Source: an uncultured Olsenella sp.
GTDB lineage: Bacteria > Actinomycetota > Coriobacteriia > Coriobacteriales > Atopobiaceae
Length of the DNA: 44,601 nt
Direction: 5' to 3'
NCBI GenBank assembly: GCA_949291295.1
Contig: CASEVE010000020.1
Span: forward strand, 1 to 44,601
Both the position numbers and the translations under genes were made by a program. The stretch's first letter is position 1, and every line of letters begins with the position of its first letter. The notes under the pieces are model-generated. The model did not search any database, had not been told where the DNA came from, and was given only the letters and a program-made list of their open reading frames with translations. Shown piece by piece: positions 10,801-19,054 of this stretch.

Positions 10801-11317
10801 CCGACGAGGACGCCACGCAGGCCGAGGTCGACGCCGCGAGGGCCGCGCTCGCCGCGGCCGCCGAGGGCCTCGCCGAGGCCGAGCCGGAGCCCGGGCCCGA
10901 GCCCGAGGCCGGGGCGGCCGAGATGTACCGCCTCTACAACAAGTGGACCGGCGAGCACTTCTACACCGCCTCCGAGAAGGAGCGCGACGTCCTGACCGTC
11001 GTGGGCTGGACCTTCGAGGGCGTCGGCTGGTACGCCCCCGAGGAGGGCGACGAGGTCATGCGCCTCTACAACCCGTTCGTCGACGGCGGCGACCACCACT
11101 ACACCCTGGACGCCCACGAGTACGAGGCCCTGCAGGGGCTCGGCTGGAAGGGCGAGGGCGTCGGCTGGTTCTCCGCCGAGAAGGACGCCGAGGGCGCGGT
11201 TCCGCTCTACCGCCAGTACAACCCCTACGCCGAGACCGGCACGCACAACTACACGCCGGACGAGAACGAGAACGACACGCTCGAGTCGCTCGGCTGGGTG
11301 CGCCTGGTACGGCGTGA
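7886..11317 (+). CDS. Secreted GH84 beta-N-acetylglucosaminidase (hyaluronidase-like), C-terminus out of frame
   Basis: Sec signal peptide (1-30, ending ALAFAEG). A GH84 N-terminal beta-hexosaminidase-like domain is followed by the catalytic GH84 barrel: RGVIEGFYAGDG, YIYAPKDDPYHRANWR and the acid pair in FAIFFDDISLTGSD. GH84 enzymes cleave terminal beta-linked GlcNAc (mucin, hyaluronan, O-GlcNAc) by substrate-assisted catalysis. Then come a helical region, a PKD domain (YEWSFPGAVPG...GRYTITLTVSNKFG), an F5/8-type C (CBM32) domain starting NIALNKTATASGQ, and two FIVAR modules. Near residue 968 one extra G within 10789-10791 shifts the frame; the remaining codons to 11317 are an Arg-rich false tail. 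The true continuation (end of FIVAR 2, Pro/Glu linker, DUF5648) is in the next frame. It may be a real decay, phase variation or a sequence error. Start ATG 7886 follows GGAAAGGGGAG. Confidence 0.88.
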   Translation: MRRSLFSVRSAGAAFAIGAALALTPALAFAEGAPTVVPTPQSMEVGSGSVSLADGVNVVDDGADEDAVAALEEVLADADVTVSDTAKTTIYLGETDDATQTAAATELSLDASELGAEGYVLGASSETGTIVLNGADGDGSFYAVQTLAQLIDDGSVPDVSITDEPEMAHRGVIEGFYAGDGAGWTWKDRQNQLEYYGETKLNTYIYAPKDDPYHRANWRDPYPAEQLDEMEKLVQIADENKVDFVFAISPGNTIDLESESDFEALVSKCETMYELGVRHFAIFFDDISLTGSDPGTQQAELLNRFQIEFLDEKGDCSPLVTVPTKYDSLAMTNTPEEGSSFNEYSNHFAETLDDRIEVLYTGPAVVPEGIPAENVDLVKELYGDRLGIWWNYNCNDFLRNKLCLGPMYGLDNELGEKTDYFVSNPMGWAELNKVSEASAADYSWNTDTYDADASLEAAVSYVYGDGELGQAMMVFADHSTRMVGGSNSSGRADAPETRALMDTVLKKAAAVDDLANDADVAALRAEFDAMVEAGNYLAEHSAEVDSTNTGGTYSPVANFQKLASVGEADKVALDLLIAKVEQNEEQVQSLTTQLNSLKSSLSTGKVLSEQCGVKFVDDVLSYEIEPTAGFSVSSTFVKPGQEIQLTNESSLSAATYEWSFPGAVPGTSSDEAPTISYANEGRYTITLTVSNKFGEDVATIENVVTVSEDAPAETTNIALNKTATASGQTGASESADKAVDGLTSTKWCTTGYIQWLQVDLGSTSTITGYSLANAAVGGEGASLNTYAWHVEVSDDGSAWTEVSRVSGNTENQPVVSLPAVQARYVRLTVDKPTNGADSAARIFEFEVYGTQDEVTMPDSYTAPDWTTLQTALSGCADLDESVYTAESWKPFAEALAAAQTLLDGNYATQEQVDAAATALTEAKDALVVAPVVKDDLQASVDAAGKLEAGDYTAESWAAFQEALEAARAGRPRRRGRHAGRGRRREGRARRGRRGPRRGRAGARARARGRGGRDVPPLQQVDRRALLHRLREGARRPDRRGLDLRGRRLVRPRGGRRGHAPLQPVRRRRRPPLHPGRPRVRGPAGARLEGRGRRLVLRREGRRGRGSALPPVQPLRRDRHAQLHAGRERERHARVARLGAPGTA

Positions 11318-11357
11318 CCCCCGCCGAGAAGTAGGCCAAAAGGGGACCGCTCCCTGA
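10791..11357 (+). pseudogene. Frameshifted C-terminal part of the GH84 gene (FIVAR end and DUF5648 repeats)
   Basis: In this frame the sequence continues AVLADEDATQAEVDAARAAL, a linker PEPGPEPEAG and three DUF5648 repeats (LYNKWTGEHFYT, RLYNPFVDGGDHHYT, YRQYNPYAETGTHNYT). These are close to the repeats at 1-414. A second lesion, a net 11-base loss near 11296-11302 relative to the copy at 361-385, shifts the frame again: SLGW is followed by VRLVRRDPRRE instead of EAEGVAWYGV. The original TAG (11332-11334) is then in a third frame and reading runs on to 11357. There is no start codon of its own with a binding site, so it is not an independent gene. Confidence 0.8.
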
Positions 11358-11371
11358 CAGACCGACCCCCA

Positions 11372-11401
11372 GGGGCCGTCGAGCTGATGCTCGGCGGCCC
11401 C
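11372..11401 (+). terminator. Terminator hairpin after the GH84 gene
   Basis: 13-bp stem (GGGGCCGTCGAGC with 11389-11401, one G-U pair), loop TGAT, followed by CTCCCTCT. It is the counterpart of 448-477. Confidence 0.6.
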
Positions 11402-11443
11402 TCCCTCTGCCGCGGGCCCTTCTCGCCAGCTTTTCTCGCCGAC

Positions 11444-11662
11444 GTTCCCAAAAGTGAGGCCGTGGCGCAAAAAGTCCCCAAAAGCGGCGCCGTGGCACGA
11501 GAAAACCCCTCATCCCGTGCCACGGCCTCGATTTCGTGAACGCCGGGCGAGAAGGGCGGGACGCGTTCCCGAAAGTGAGGCTTTGGCACAGAATGTCCCC
11601 GAAAGCGGCGCCGTGGCACGCGGAAACCCCTCCCCGCGTGCCACGGCCTCACATTTGGGAAC
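11444..11662. repeat. Family A repeat element, two blocks, 219 bp
   Basis: Direct modules start at 11444, 11474, 11565 and 11595; inverted modules at 11517 and 11638. Length and all spacings equal those of 6850-7068, though the sequences differ at many positions. It occupies the gap between the GH84 gene and the WalJ-like gene. CTTCTCGCC motifs precede it. Confidence 0.85.
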
Positions 11663-11724
11663 GCCGCGCCCCGCGCCCCGCGCGCCGTGCCACGTCGCCC
11701 GCGCTCGCCCATCCTTCTCGCCGC

Positions 11725-12537
11725 TTACCACACGCTCAGTGGCCAGTCCTGTGCGGCGCAACATATCGAGACGCGCCCGTCCGCCGTCCGGGCCTCGGGC
11801 CGTCCATCTTCCCCAGTCACCACCTCGGCGTCCAAGGTCTCCGCGAGCGTCCGGACGCACACGCTTGGCCGGTTGTTCTCCTGCGAGAGGTGCATGGCCA
11901 CCACGGTCTCGGTGTCCGGACCCGCAAGCGTGCGCAGCGCCTCTGCCGCCTGTGCGTTGGAGAGGTGCCCCGTCGCGCCGCCCACGCGCGCCTTGAGGTA
12001 GGCGGGGTAGTCGCCGGTTGCGAGCATCCGCTCGTCGTGGTTTGACTCCAGCGCAAGAATGCGCACGTCCTCCAGGCCATCCAGGGCCTTCTCGCCAAGC
12101 TCGCCGGTGTCCGTGCAAAAACCCAGCGCGTCGTTTTCTGTGGAAAAGCGCAGGCCAATGGGGTCCGCCACGTCGTGCGAGGTGGGAAACGTCCGCACCC
12201 GCATGCCCGCCAGCTCAAACTCGTCCGAGTTCCCAACCAGCGTGAACGGGAGCTCCGTGAGGTAGCGCCGAGCGCCGGCCGTGCCCGCGGTTGCAAAGAG
12301 CGGTCCGTCAAAGCGATTGCAGAACACGCTGAGCCCGGCCACGTGGTCGGAGTGCTCGTGTGTGAGGATCACCCCCGCGACGCGACTCACGTCCACGCCC
12401 AGCTCATCCGCGCGGCCCAGGAGCGCGCGGCGAGAAATGCCGCAGTCCACGAGCACCAGCCCACCCGGCCCCTCCACGAGGGAGGCGTTGCCCTTCGAGC
12501 CGCTTGCCAGCACGTGAAGGTGAATCTCGGGAATCAT
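11725..12537 (-). CDS. Metallo-beta-lactamase-fold hydrolase, WalJ/YycJ-like
   Basis: 270 residues. N-terminal HVLASGSKGNASLVEG and LVLVDCGIS, then the metal motif THEHSDH (59-65), and a later FPTSHDVADPIG segment supplying another His/Asp. This is the signature of the YycJ/WalJ/VicX group, proposed exonuclease-like hydrolases that in Firmicutes sit beside the WalKR system. No WalKR genes are in this window, so the link to wall control is only by family. The start is ATG 12535-12537 (MIPEIHLHVL) after AAAGGAAG. The family E hairpin lies just upstream of that binding site. Convergent neighbour is the GH84 gene; tilS is divergent. Confidence 0.85.
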   Translation of the reverse strand: MIPEIHLHVLASGSKGNASLVEGPGGLVLVDCGISRRALLGRADELGVDVSRVAGVILTHEHSDHVAGLSVFCNRFDGPLFATAGTAGARRYLTELPFTLVGNSDEFELAGMRVRTFPTSHDVADPIGLRFSTENDALGFCTDTGELGEKALDGLEDVRILALESNHDERMLATGDYPAYLKARVGGATGHLSNAQAAEALRTLAGPDTETVVAMHLSQENNRPSVCVRTLAETLDAEVVTGEDGRPEARTADGRVSICCAAQDWPLSVW

Positions 12538-12554
12538 GGGCTTCCTTTCGCTCC

Positions 12555-12587
12555 GATGAGACAAAGGGACTGTCCCTTTGTCTCATC
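12555..12587. repeat. Family E hairpin, copy 1
   Basis: GATGAGACAAAGGGAC, centre T, then the perfect complement (16-bp arms). It lies between the divergent WalJ-like and tilS genes, immediately before the WalJ-like ribosome binding site. Relatives are at 18048 and 32174. Confidence 0.75.
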
Positions 12588-12641
12588 CGGCTGTCGTACA
12601 CTTGAGGTCGTCATCTAGATTAGCCGTTGGGGGGCGTTCGC

Positions 12642-14141
12642 ATGCCAAGCGTTTCTCGCCGATACGCGGGCTCCAAGGCCCGCTTTGACCGTCCGAGCGG
12701 TCGGCCGGACGAGGAGCTTTCCGGCCCCGTGATCCTTATGGTCTCGGGCGGCGCGGACTCCACGGCGCTTCTTGTCCTGGCGGCAACCTCCACCCTGGAC
12801 ATCGACGACGGCCGCGGCCTGGCGCGCATTGCCCGCGAGCGCCTGCACGTCCTGCACGTGAACCACCAGCTTCGCGGCATAGACGCCGAGGAGGACGAGG
12901 AGTTTGTGCGCGATCTCTCCGCCCGCTACGGCATTCCCTGCACCATCCGTCGCGTCGACGTGGCCGCCCTTGCCGCGCAGACGGACGGCAACGTGGAGAA
13001 CGCCGGCCGCTCCGTGCGCTACGCGGAGGCCGCCCGCCTGGCAAACGAGCTCGCCCGCGAGCGCGGCGTCCCTAGCTCGGCGGCGCGCATCCTCACGGCC
13101 CACACCGCCAACGACCGCGCGGAGACCTTCTTCATGAACGCCATTCGAGGCACGGGCACCTCGGGTCTCTCGTCCATCCCGCGTCGGCGCAACCGCATCG
13201 TGCGGCCGCTGCTCGACCGCACCCACGAGGAGCTCTGCGATCTGCTGCGCATGCGCGGCATCGTCTGGCGCGAGGACGACACCAACGCCGATACCCGCTA
13301 CCTGCGCGCCTACGTGCGCCACGAGCTCATGCCCATTGTGGAGCGCCGCAACCCCCGCGTCACGGCGAGCCTGGCCACCACCTGTGACATCCTCTCGGAC
13401 GAGGATGCCTACCTCACCTCCGTGGCCTCCCGGGCCCTGCGCGACCTCACGCGTCGCGAGGACGAGGGCCTGCTCGTGCTAGACGCCGCACGGCTGGCCG
13501 CGCTCGAGGTTGCCATCGCGCGCCGCGTGGTGCGCGCCGCCCTTCTCGCCGTGTGTCCCGAGGCCCGTCTTGAGGCGCGGCACGTGGCGGAGGTGCTGCG
13601 CGTTGTTGCCGCGGGGGAGGGCTCGCTGACGGTTCCCCTTGCGGTTGAGGTGCGCGTGGAGCACGCCCTGCTGCTCATTCGCGGGCGCACGAGCCTGCCT
13701 GCGCCCTCCGCGGCCTGGCTCGAGGTCCCGGGGAGCCTCGCCCTAACGGACGGACGCGTGATTTCGGCGCGCGTGCTGCCCGTGGCCCCCGGAGCGGACG
13801 TGGTGGCCCGCGCCCGCGCGCACGGCCTGGAGTGGGCGGGGGAGTCGGTTCTTCTCGACGCCGAGCTTGCCGGGGTGGATCCGCACCGTGGCGGCCGACT
13901 CTGGGTGGACGCGCCGCGTCCCGGCGACGTGCTGTGCCCACTGGGCATGCACGGCCAGTCCAAGAAGGTGTCCGATCTTCTGGGCGAGAAGCGCGTCCCG
14001 CTGGAGGAACGGGCGCTCGTCCCGGTGGTGCGCACCTCTCCCACGGGTCAGGTGGTGTGGGTTGCCCCGCTTCGCGCCGACGAGCGCGCCCGCTGCACAC
14101 CAGCAACCAAGTGGCTGCTAGAATTGACCATCAGCGAGTAA
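12642..14141 (+). CDS. tilS: tRNA(Ile)-lysidine synthase
   Basis: 499 residues. TilS joins lysine to C34 of the CAU-anticodon tRNA-Ile using ATP, so that the tRNA reads AUA. The N-type PP-loop is SGGADS (35-40), followed by HVNHQLRG and the LTAHTANDRAETFFMN segment typical of the family. The TilS substrate-binding and C-terminal domains follow, with RPGDVLCPLGMHGQSKKVSDLLGEKRVP near 445-470. The ATG at 12642 is preceded by GGGGGG with seven bases between; a TTG five codons earlier overlaps that binding site. tilS-hpt-ftsH is a widely conserved gene order. Confidence 0.95.
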   Translation: MPSVSRRYAGSKARFDRPSGRPDEELSGPVILMVSGGADSTALLVLAATSTLDIDDGRGLARIARERLHVLHVNHQLRGIDAEEDEEFVRDLSARYGIPCTIRRVDVAALAAQTDGNVENAGRSVRYAEAARLANELARERGVPSSAARILTAHTANDRAETFFMNAIRGTGTSGLSSIPRRRNRIVRPLLDRTHEELCDLLRMRGIVWREDDTNADTRYLRAYVRHELMPIVERRNPRVTASLATTCDILSDEDAYLTSVASRALRDLTRREDEGLLVLDAARLAALEVAIARRVVRAALLAVCPEARLEARHVAEVLRVVAAGEGSLTVPLAVEVRVEHALLLIRGRTSLPAPSAAWLEVPGSLALTDGRVISARVLPVAPGADVVARARAHGLEWAGESVLLDAELAGVDPHRGGRLWVDAPRPGDVLCPLGMHGQSKKVSDLLGEKRVPLEERALVPVVRTSPTGQVVWVAPLRADERARCTPATKWLLELTISE

Positions 14142-14143
14142 AG

Positions 14144-14178
14144 ATGATGACAAAGGTGACAGGGTAAATTGTCAGGTT
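14144..14178 (+). repeat. Family D repeat, copy 2
   Basis: ATGATGACAAAGGTGACAGG, then GTAAATTGTCAGGTT. It starts two bases after the tilS stop codon and fills the tilS-hpt gap together with the hpt binding site. Confidence 0.7.
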
Positions 14179-14211
14179 CTGCCGCCCGGCCATCAAGGAA
14201 AGGGGAGAACA

Positions 14212-14760
14212 ATGGAGGCGCTTCATCCCGACGTCAAGGAGGTCTTGCTTTCCGAGGAGGACATCCGCGATATTGTGAGCCGCATGGGCGAGGAGATCTC
14301 TCGCGACTACGCCGACAAGAACCCGCTGGTCGTGGCCGTGCTCCGCGGAGCTGTGGTCTTTACGGCGGACCTCATGCGCGCCATCAGCTGCCCGCTCTCC
14401 ATCGACTTCATGGCGGTCTCCAGCTACGGCGAGGCGGCCAAGAGCTCCGGCGTGGTGCGCATCGTCAAGGACCTCGACACCAAGATCGAGGGCCGCAACG
14501 TGCTCATCGTGGAGGACATCCTGGACTCCGGCCTCACGCTCTCCTACCTCATCGACCTGCTCAAGGGTCGCGGCCCCGCCTCCGTGGAGGTGGCGGCCTT
14601 CCTCGTTAAGGACGTGGCCGGCAAGCGCCCCGCCATCGAGCCCCGCTATGTGGGCACCCACGTGCCCGACGAGTTCATCGTGGGCTACGGCCTGGACTTC
14701 GCCGAGCGCTACCGCAACCTGCCCTACATCGGCATCCTCAAGCCCGAGGTCTATCAGTAA
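14212..14760 (+). CDS. hpt: Hypoxanthine phosphoribosyltransferase
   Basis: 182 residues, normal for the family. It converts hypoxanthine (and guanine) with PRPP to IMP (GMP) in purine salvage. The PRPP-binding motif is VLIVEDILDSGLTL (97-110); the LRGAVVF segment (44-50) and the VGYGLDFAERYRNLPYIGIL end are also typical. Start ATG 14212 follows AAAGGGGAG. It sits between tilS and ftsH, as in many Gram-positive bacteria. Confidence 0.95.
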   Translation: MEALHPDVKEVLLSEEDIRDIVSRMGEEISRDYADKNPLVVAVLRGAVVFTADLMRAISCPLSIDFMAVSSYGEAAKSSGVVRIVKDLDTKIEGRNVLIVEDILDSGLTLSYLIDLLKGRGPASVEVAAFLVKDVAGKRPAIEPRYVGTHVPDEFIVGYGLDFAERYRNLPYIGILKPEVYQ

Positions 14761-14768
14761 GCCAAGAG

Positions 14769-14790
14769 AGACGGCCCCTTTGGCCCGTCT
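14769..14790 (+). terminator. Weak terminator-like hairpin between hpt and ftsH
   Basis: AGACGG pairs with CCGTCT, one internal mismatch, then two more pairs around CTTT. The tail TCCGTCCCGTT is only partly U-rich. It may reduce rather than stop read-through. Confidence 0.4.
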
Positions 14791-14820
14791 TCCGTCCCGT
14801 TACACAGCTAGGAGAAGTGC

Positions 14821-16707
14821 GTGCCCGAGAAGAACAGTCGGTCGGCAACCATAACTTCGCTCATCGTGCTGGTTATCGTCATGTACCTCATCTACTCGGT
14901 GGGGGGCAGGGCCTTTGGCGGCCCTCAGCCAGACACGCTGGCAACCAACGAGTTTGTCACCGCGGTCAAGCAGGGCCGCGTGGACGACGTCACCTACAAG
15001 GTCGACGACGGCAGCCTCTCCGGCTCGTACTGGCGCGAGGACGCCGAGAAGGGCAACGAGGACCAGCTCACGGAGTTCCGCAGCGTCTACGTGGGCTCCG
15101 ACTCGCTGGCCGAGCTCATGGCCAACAACCCCGGCGTCACCTACACCATCGACACGTCAGACTCCGACCTTCTCGAGACCGTGCTCGTGTCCGTGGTGCC
15201 CACGGTGCTTCTGGTGGGCGTCTTCGTGTACTACATGAGCCGCATGTCCAGCCAGCAGGACAAGACGATGTCCTTCTCCAAGACCAAGGCGCTGACCACC
15301 GAGGCCGAGCGTCCCAAGGTCACGTTTGCCGACGTTGCGGGCATTGACGAGGCCGTCGAGGAGCTCCAGGAGGTCCGCGACTTTCTCTCCGACCCCGAGC
15401 GCTACCACAAGATGGGCGCGCGCATCCCGCGCGGCGTGCTGCTCGTGGGCCCTCCGGGCACCGGCAAGACGCTGCTCGCCAAGGCCGTGGCCGGCGAGGC
15501 GGGCGTGCCGTTCTTCTCGATTTCCGGCTCCGACTTTGTTGAGATGTTTGTGGGCGTGGGCGCCTCGCGCGTGCGCGACCTCTTCAAGCAGGCCAAGGCG
15601 GCCGCCCCGTGCATCGTCTTCATCGATGAGATCGACGCCGTGGGCCGCCAGCGCGGCGCGGGCCTTGGCGGCGGACACGACGAGCGCGAGCAGACCCTGA
15701 ACCAGCTGCTCGTGGAGATGGACGGCTTTGAGGACAACACGGCCGTCATCCTGGTGGCAGCCACCAACCGCCCGGACATCCTCGATCCGGCGCTGCTGCG
15801 CCCCGGTCGCTTTGACCGCCGCGTGACGGTGGACCGCCCCGATGTTGGCGGCCGCGAGCAGATCCTTTCCGTCCACGCCGCGGGCAAGCCCTTTGAGGAG
15901 GGCGTGGACTTTGGGCGCCTTGCCAAGGTGACCCCTGGCTTTACGGGCGCTGACCTGGCAAACCTTGTCAACGAGGCGGCGCTTCTCGCCGCGCGCAGGC
16001 ACGAGGAGAAGATCGGTCCCGCCGAGCTCGAGGAGGCCATGGAGCGCGTGATGGCCGGCCCCGAGCGCAAGAGCCGCGTCATCACCGAGAAGGAGCGTCG
16101 CGTCATTGCGTTCCATGAGTCCGGTCACGCCTTGGTGGGCCACGTGCTCGAGAACTCCGATCCCATCCACAAGATCAGCATCGTGAGCCGCGGACAGGCG
16201 CTTGGCTACACGATGCAGGTGCCCGAGGAGGACCACTTCCTCGAGACGCGCGACGGCATGCTCGACCAGATCGCGGTGCTGCTTGCGGGCCGCACCGCCG
16301 AGGAGCTCTTCTGCGACGACATCACCACGGGCGCGAGCAACGACCTCGAGCGCGCAACCAAGCTCGCGCGCACGATGGTCACGCGCTACGGCATGAGCGA
16401 GGAGCTGGGCGCGCAGGTCTTCGGCGAGGCGCAGCACGAGGTGTTTCTCGGCCGCGACTACGCCAACCACCAGGACTTCTCTGCCGAGACGGCAAAGCGC
16501 ATCGACGACGAGGTGGAGCGCATTATGCGCGAGGGCCACGAGCGTGCGCGCGAGGTGCTGGGCGCGCGCAGCGAGCAGATGGACACCATGGCGCACGTGC
16601 TCCTGGAGCGCGAGACCGTGGAGGGCGAGGCCGTGGAGGCCCTGCTCGACGACCGCTGGGACGAGTACGTGGCGGCCGAGAAGGGCGCCGAGGGCGCGGA
16701 GGCCTGA
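14821..16707 (+). CDS. ftsH: ATP-dependent zinc metalloprotease FtsH
   Basis: 628 residues. FtsH is a membrane-anchored hexameric AAA+ protease that degrades misfolded membrane and short-lived cytoplasmic proteins. Two membrane spans (about 10-27 and 118-139) enclose the extracytoplasmic domain. The AAA+ module has Walker A GPPGTGKT (210-217), Walker [16 protein letters not shown] and the second region of homology ([20 protein letters not shown]). The peptidase has the zinc motif HESGH (432-436). The start codon is GTG 14821, with TAGGAG six bases before it; no better ATG is near. A large hairpin at 16725-16820 follows. Confidence 0.97.
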   Translation: MPEKNSRSATITSLIVLVIVMYLIYSVGGRAFGGPQPDTLATNEFVTAVKQGRVDDVTYKVDDGSLSGSYWREDAEKGNEDQLTEFRSVYVGSDSLAELMANNPGVTYTIDTSDSDLLETVLVSVVPTVLLVGVFVYYMSRMSSQQDKTMSFSKTKALTTEAERPKVTFADVAGIDEAVEELQEVRDFLSDPERYHKMGARIPRGVLLVGPPGTGKTLLAKAVAGEAGVPFFSISGSDFVEMFVGVGASRVRDLFKQAKAAAPCIVFIDEIDAVGRQRGAGLGGGHDEREQTLNQLLVEMDGFEDNTAVILVAATNRPDILDPALLRPGRFDRRVTVDRPDVGGREQILSVHAAGKPFEEGVDFGRLAKVTPGFTGADLANLVNEAALLAARRHEEKIGPAELEEAMERVMAGPERKSRVITEKERRVIAFHESGHALVGHVLENSDPIHKISIVSRGQALGYTMQVPEEDHFLETRDGMLDQIAVLLAGRTAEELFCDDITTGASNDLERATKLARTMVTRYGMSEELGAQVFGEAQHEVFLGRDYANHQDFSAETAKRIDDEVERIMREGHERAREVLGARSEQMDTMAHVLLERETVEGEAVEALLDDRWDEYVAAEKGAEGAEA

Positions 16708-16724
16708 AGGAGCATGTAGACCCA

Positions 16725-16820
16725 GGGCCAGGCCGGGGCGATAAGGTCCGCCGCGAGTTCTTGTCGCGTTCTGTGCGACAAGCTGTTTGAGCGCCGGATC
16801 TTATCGCCCCGGCCTGGCCC
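16725..16820 (+). other. Large nested hairpin between ftsH and the aminotransferase gene
   Basis: A 26-bp outer stem (16725-16750 with 16795-16820, one G-U pair in RNA) encloses an 8-bp inner stem CTTGTCGC (16760-16767) with GCGACAAG (16775-16782). No U tract follows. It may end ftsH transcription, encode a small structured RNA or extrude as a cruciform; the sequence does not decide. Confidence 0.6.
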
Positions 16821-16866
16821 GGCGCGTACAATGGAACGCAGTCAGCAACGTCGAAGGGGGTCGCCC

Positions 16867-18051
16867 ATGTCCATCAACGAAGCCAGCCGTGCGTACGGCG
16901 CGCAGAAGTCGTCTATTCGCGAGATTGCCGCGTATGCCGGCGCCCGCAAGGCTGAGATTGGCGCCGAGAACGTCTTTGACTTCTCGCTGGGCAACCCCTC
17001 GATTCCCGCGCCGGACGCCGTGCGCGCCTCGATTGAGCGCGCGCTTGCGCTGCCGGCCACGCAGCTGCACGGCTACACGCCGGCCAACGGTCTGCCTGCT
17101 GTGCGCGAGGCCGTGGCCGCGAGCCTCTGCCGTCGCTTTGGCGAGGGTACTGCGAGCGCGGGCGACCTCTACCTCACCTGCGGTGCCGCGGCGTCGCTCT
17201 CCATTACGTTCCACGCGATCGTGAACCCCGGCGACGAGGTCATCGTGATTGCACCGTACTTCCCGGAGTACCGCGTCTGGATTGAGACCGCGGGCGCCAC
17301 GTGCGTGGAGGTGCTCGCGGACGCCAAGACGTTCCAGGTGGACGTTGCCGCGGTGACCGCCGCTATCACACCGCGCACCAAGGCCGTGATCATCAACTCG
17401 CCCAACAACCCGGTGGGCTCTGTGTACTCCCGCGAGAACCTCGACCTTCTCGCCAGTGCCCTGCATGAGGCCGAGAAGAACCTCGGCACCACCATCTACC
17501 TCGTGGCCGACGAGCCCTACCGCGAGATTACCTACGGCGCCGAGGTGCCCTGGGTGCCGAGCGTCTACGACCGCACGATCGTGTGCTACTCTTACTCCAA
17601 GAGCCTGTCGCTGCCGGGCGAGCGCATCGGATGGGTGCTGGTGCCGCCCACCAACCCCGAGCACGACGAGCTGGTACTCGCTGTGGCCGGTGCCGGCCGC
17701 AAGCTGGGCTTTGTCTGCGCCCCGGCGCTCTTCCAGCGCGTGCTGGCCGATTGCGTGGACTGCCCGAGCGACGTGGAGGCCTACGCCGAGAACCGCCGCG
17801 CGCTCACCGAGGGGCTCTCTGCGCTGGGCTACGAGTTCATTGAGCCCGAGGGTGCGTTCTACCTGTGGGTCAAGGCGCTCGAGCCGGACGCGGGCGCGTT
17901 CTTCGAGCGCGCCAAGGCCCTCGAGCTGCTGCCCGTGCCGTCCGACTCCTTTGGCTGCCCCGGCTGGGTGCGCGTGGGCTACTGCGTGAGCCACGAGACG
18001 ATCGTCAACTCCATGCCCGCCTGGGCCGCCCTCGCCGCCAGCTACCGATGA
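16867..18051 (+). CDS. PLP-dependent aminotransferase, class I/II
   Basis: 394 residues. Fold-type I aminotransferase motifs: FSLGNPSIPAP near the N-terminus, GYTPANGLPAVREAVA, INSPNNPVGSVYS, the pyridine-binding Asp in VADEPYREI, the Schiff-base Lys in YSYSKSLSLPGERIG, and GAFYLWV near the C-terminus. It transfers an amino group between an amino acid and a 2-oxo acid; the substrate is not clear from sequence, and aspartate or aromatic acids are both possible. Start ATG 16867 follows GAAGGGGG by six bases. The TGA stop lies inside the family E hairpin that separates it from the PHP gene. Confidence 0.9.
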   Translation: MSINEASRAYGAQKSSIREIAAYAGARKAEIGAENVFDFSLGNPSIPAPDAVRASIERALALPATQLHGYTPANGLPAVREAVAASLCRRFGEGTASAGDLYLTCGAAASLSITFHAIVNPGDEVIVIAPYFPEYRVWIETAGATCVEVLADAKTFQVDVAAVTAAITPRTKAVIINSPNNPVGSVYSRENLDLLASALHEAEKNLGTTIYLVADEPYREITYGAEVPWVPSVYDRTIVCYSYSKSLSLPGERIGWVLVPPTNPEHDELVLAVAGAGRKLGFVCAPALFQRVLADCVDCPSDVEAYAENRRALTEGLSALGYEFIEPEGAFYLWVKALEPDAGAFFERAKALELLPVPSDSFGCPGWVRVGYCVSHETIVNSMPAWAALAASYR

Positions 18052-18078
18052 TACGAAGGGACAGTCCCTTCGTAACAT
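18048..18078. repeat. Family E hairpin, copy 2
   Basis: ATGATACGAAGGGAC, centre A, then the complement with one mismatch (15-base arms). It contains the aminotransferase stop codon and ends two bases before GAGGAG, the binding site of the PHP gene. Confidence 0.75.
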
Positions 18079-18090
18079 TTGAGGAGAGCC

Positions 18091-18918
18091 ATGCTGCAGA
18101 ACCTCTGTGACGTTCACACCCACACGCTTTACTCGCGCCACGCCTACTCCACAGTGCGTGAGAACGTGCTCGCCGCGCGCGACGCGGGCCTTGAGCTTCT
18201 GGGCGTGACGGATCACCTCTCCGACATGCTCTTCCCCAACACGGACCTTGCGCGCGGAAGCCTTCGCGACTACCAGCACTTCATCAACATGCGGGTGTGG
18301 CCGCGCACTTGGGAGGGGGTTCGTCTCCTGCGTGGCGCGGAGGCGGACATCCGCACGCTCGACGGACGCCTCTTCGGTCAGGACGTCGAGGTCACCGAGG
18401 ACATCACTGGGCGTCCTCTGGGCGCCGCCGCCACGCTCTATGAGCGCGCGGTCGCCGGCTGCGACTACGTCATTGCGAGCGTCCACTACAAGGACTTTGC
18501 CGCCGATGCCTCGCTCGCCCAGACAACGCAGATGTATCTCGGCGCGCTCTCCCAACCCAAGGTCCTCATCCTCGGCCACACGGGCCGCGCGGGCGTTCCG
18601 TTTGACGTTACCGAGGTGGTCAGCGAAGCGGCGCGCCAGCACAAGCTCATCGAGATCAACGAGCACAGCCTTCAGGCTGCTCGCCGCGGCGGCCGCACCT
18701 GGACGAGCTGCTCGCAGATAGCGCAGGCATGCGCCGAGCACGGCTGCCAGATCGCCATCAGCACCGACGCGCACATCTGCGCCCAGGTTGGCCGCTTCTC
18801 CGACGCGCTCGCGATGCTCGAGGAGATTCGCTTTCCGCAGGAGCTCGTGGCCACGCGCTCAGCGGAGGCGTTTCTCGCCGCCATGCGCGCCGCCGGGCTT
18901 TCTGTGCCGGAGCGGTGA
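18091..18918 (+). CDS. PHP-domain phosphoesterase, YcdX-like
   Basis: 275 residues. The PHP motifs appear in order: DVHTHTLYSRHAYST (7-21), GVTDH, GAEADI, SVHYKDF, LGHTGR, IEINEHS and ISTDAH. Together they give the His/Asp/Glu ligands of a trinuclear metal site. PHP proteins of this size hydrolyse phosphate esters; the YcdX-like group lacks a polymerase domain. The exact substrate is not known. The start is ATG 18091 after GAGGAG. It is linked to the aminotransferase through the family E hairpin and may be co-transcribed with it. Confidence 0.85.
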   Translation: MLQNLCDVHTHTLYSRHAYSTVRENVLAARDAGLELLGVTDHLSDMLFPNTDLARGSLRDYQHFINMRVWPRTWEGVRLLRGAEADIRTLDGRLFGQDVEVTEDITGRPLGAAATLYERAVAGCDYVIASVHYKDFAADASLAQTTQMYLGALSQPKVLILGHTGRAGVPFDVTEVVSEAARQHKLIEINEHSLQAARRGGRTWTSCSQIAQACAEHGCQIAISTDAHICAQVGRFSDALAMLEEIRFPQELVATRSAEAFLAAMRAAGLSVPER

Positions 18919-18947
18919 GGTCGGACGCTCTTCTCGCCCACGTGCGC

Positions 18948-19054
18948 GTTCCCAAAATCGAAGCTGTGGCACGGACAGACCCCTCATTTGCGCCACAGCC
19001 TCACTTTTAGGAACGTTTAGCGAGAAGTACGTGCACAGCCTCGTTTTTGGGAAC
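18948..19054. repeat. Family A repeat, short form
   Basis: One direct module (18948-18972), an inverted module (18990-19014) 42 bases on, and a shortened inverted module (19031-19054). GCGAGAAG joins them and GGCGAGAAGGAC follows. It appears to be a reduced copy of the longer elements. Confidence 0.7.

Noticed and set aside
7817..10816. A very long open frame (about 1000 codons) on the reverse strand of the GH84 gene
   Set aside because: It mirrors GC-rich codon use of the sense gene, has low-complexity Gly/Val/His-rich sequence and no family motif. Similar antisense frames over clpB, ftsH, atpA and others were rejected for the same reason.
10920..11357. Separate DUF5648 gene downstream of GH84
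   Set aside because: There is no independent start with a binding site; it is the frameshifted end of the GH84 gene.
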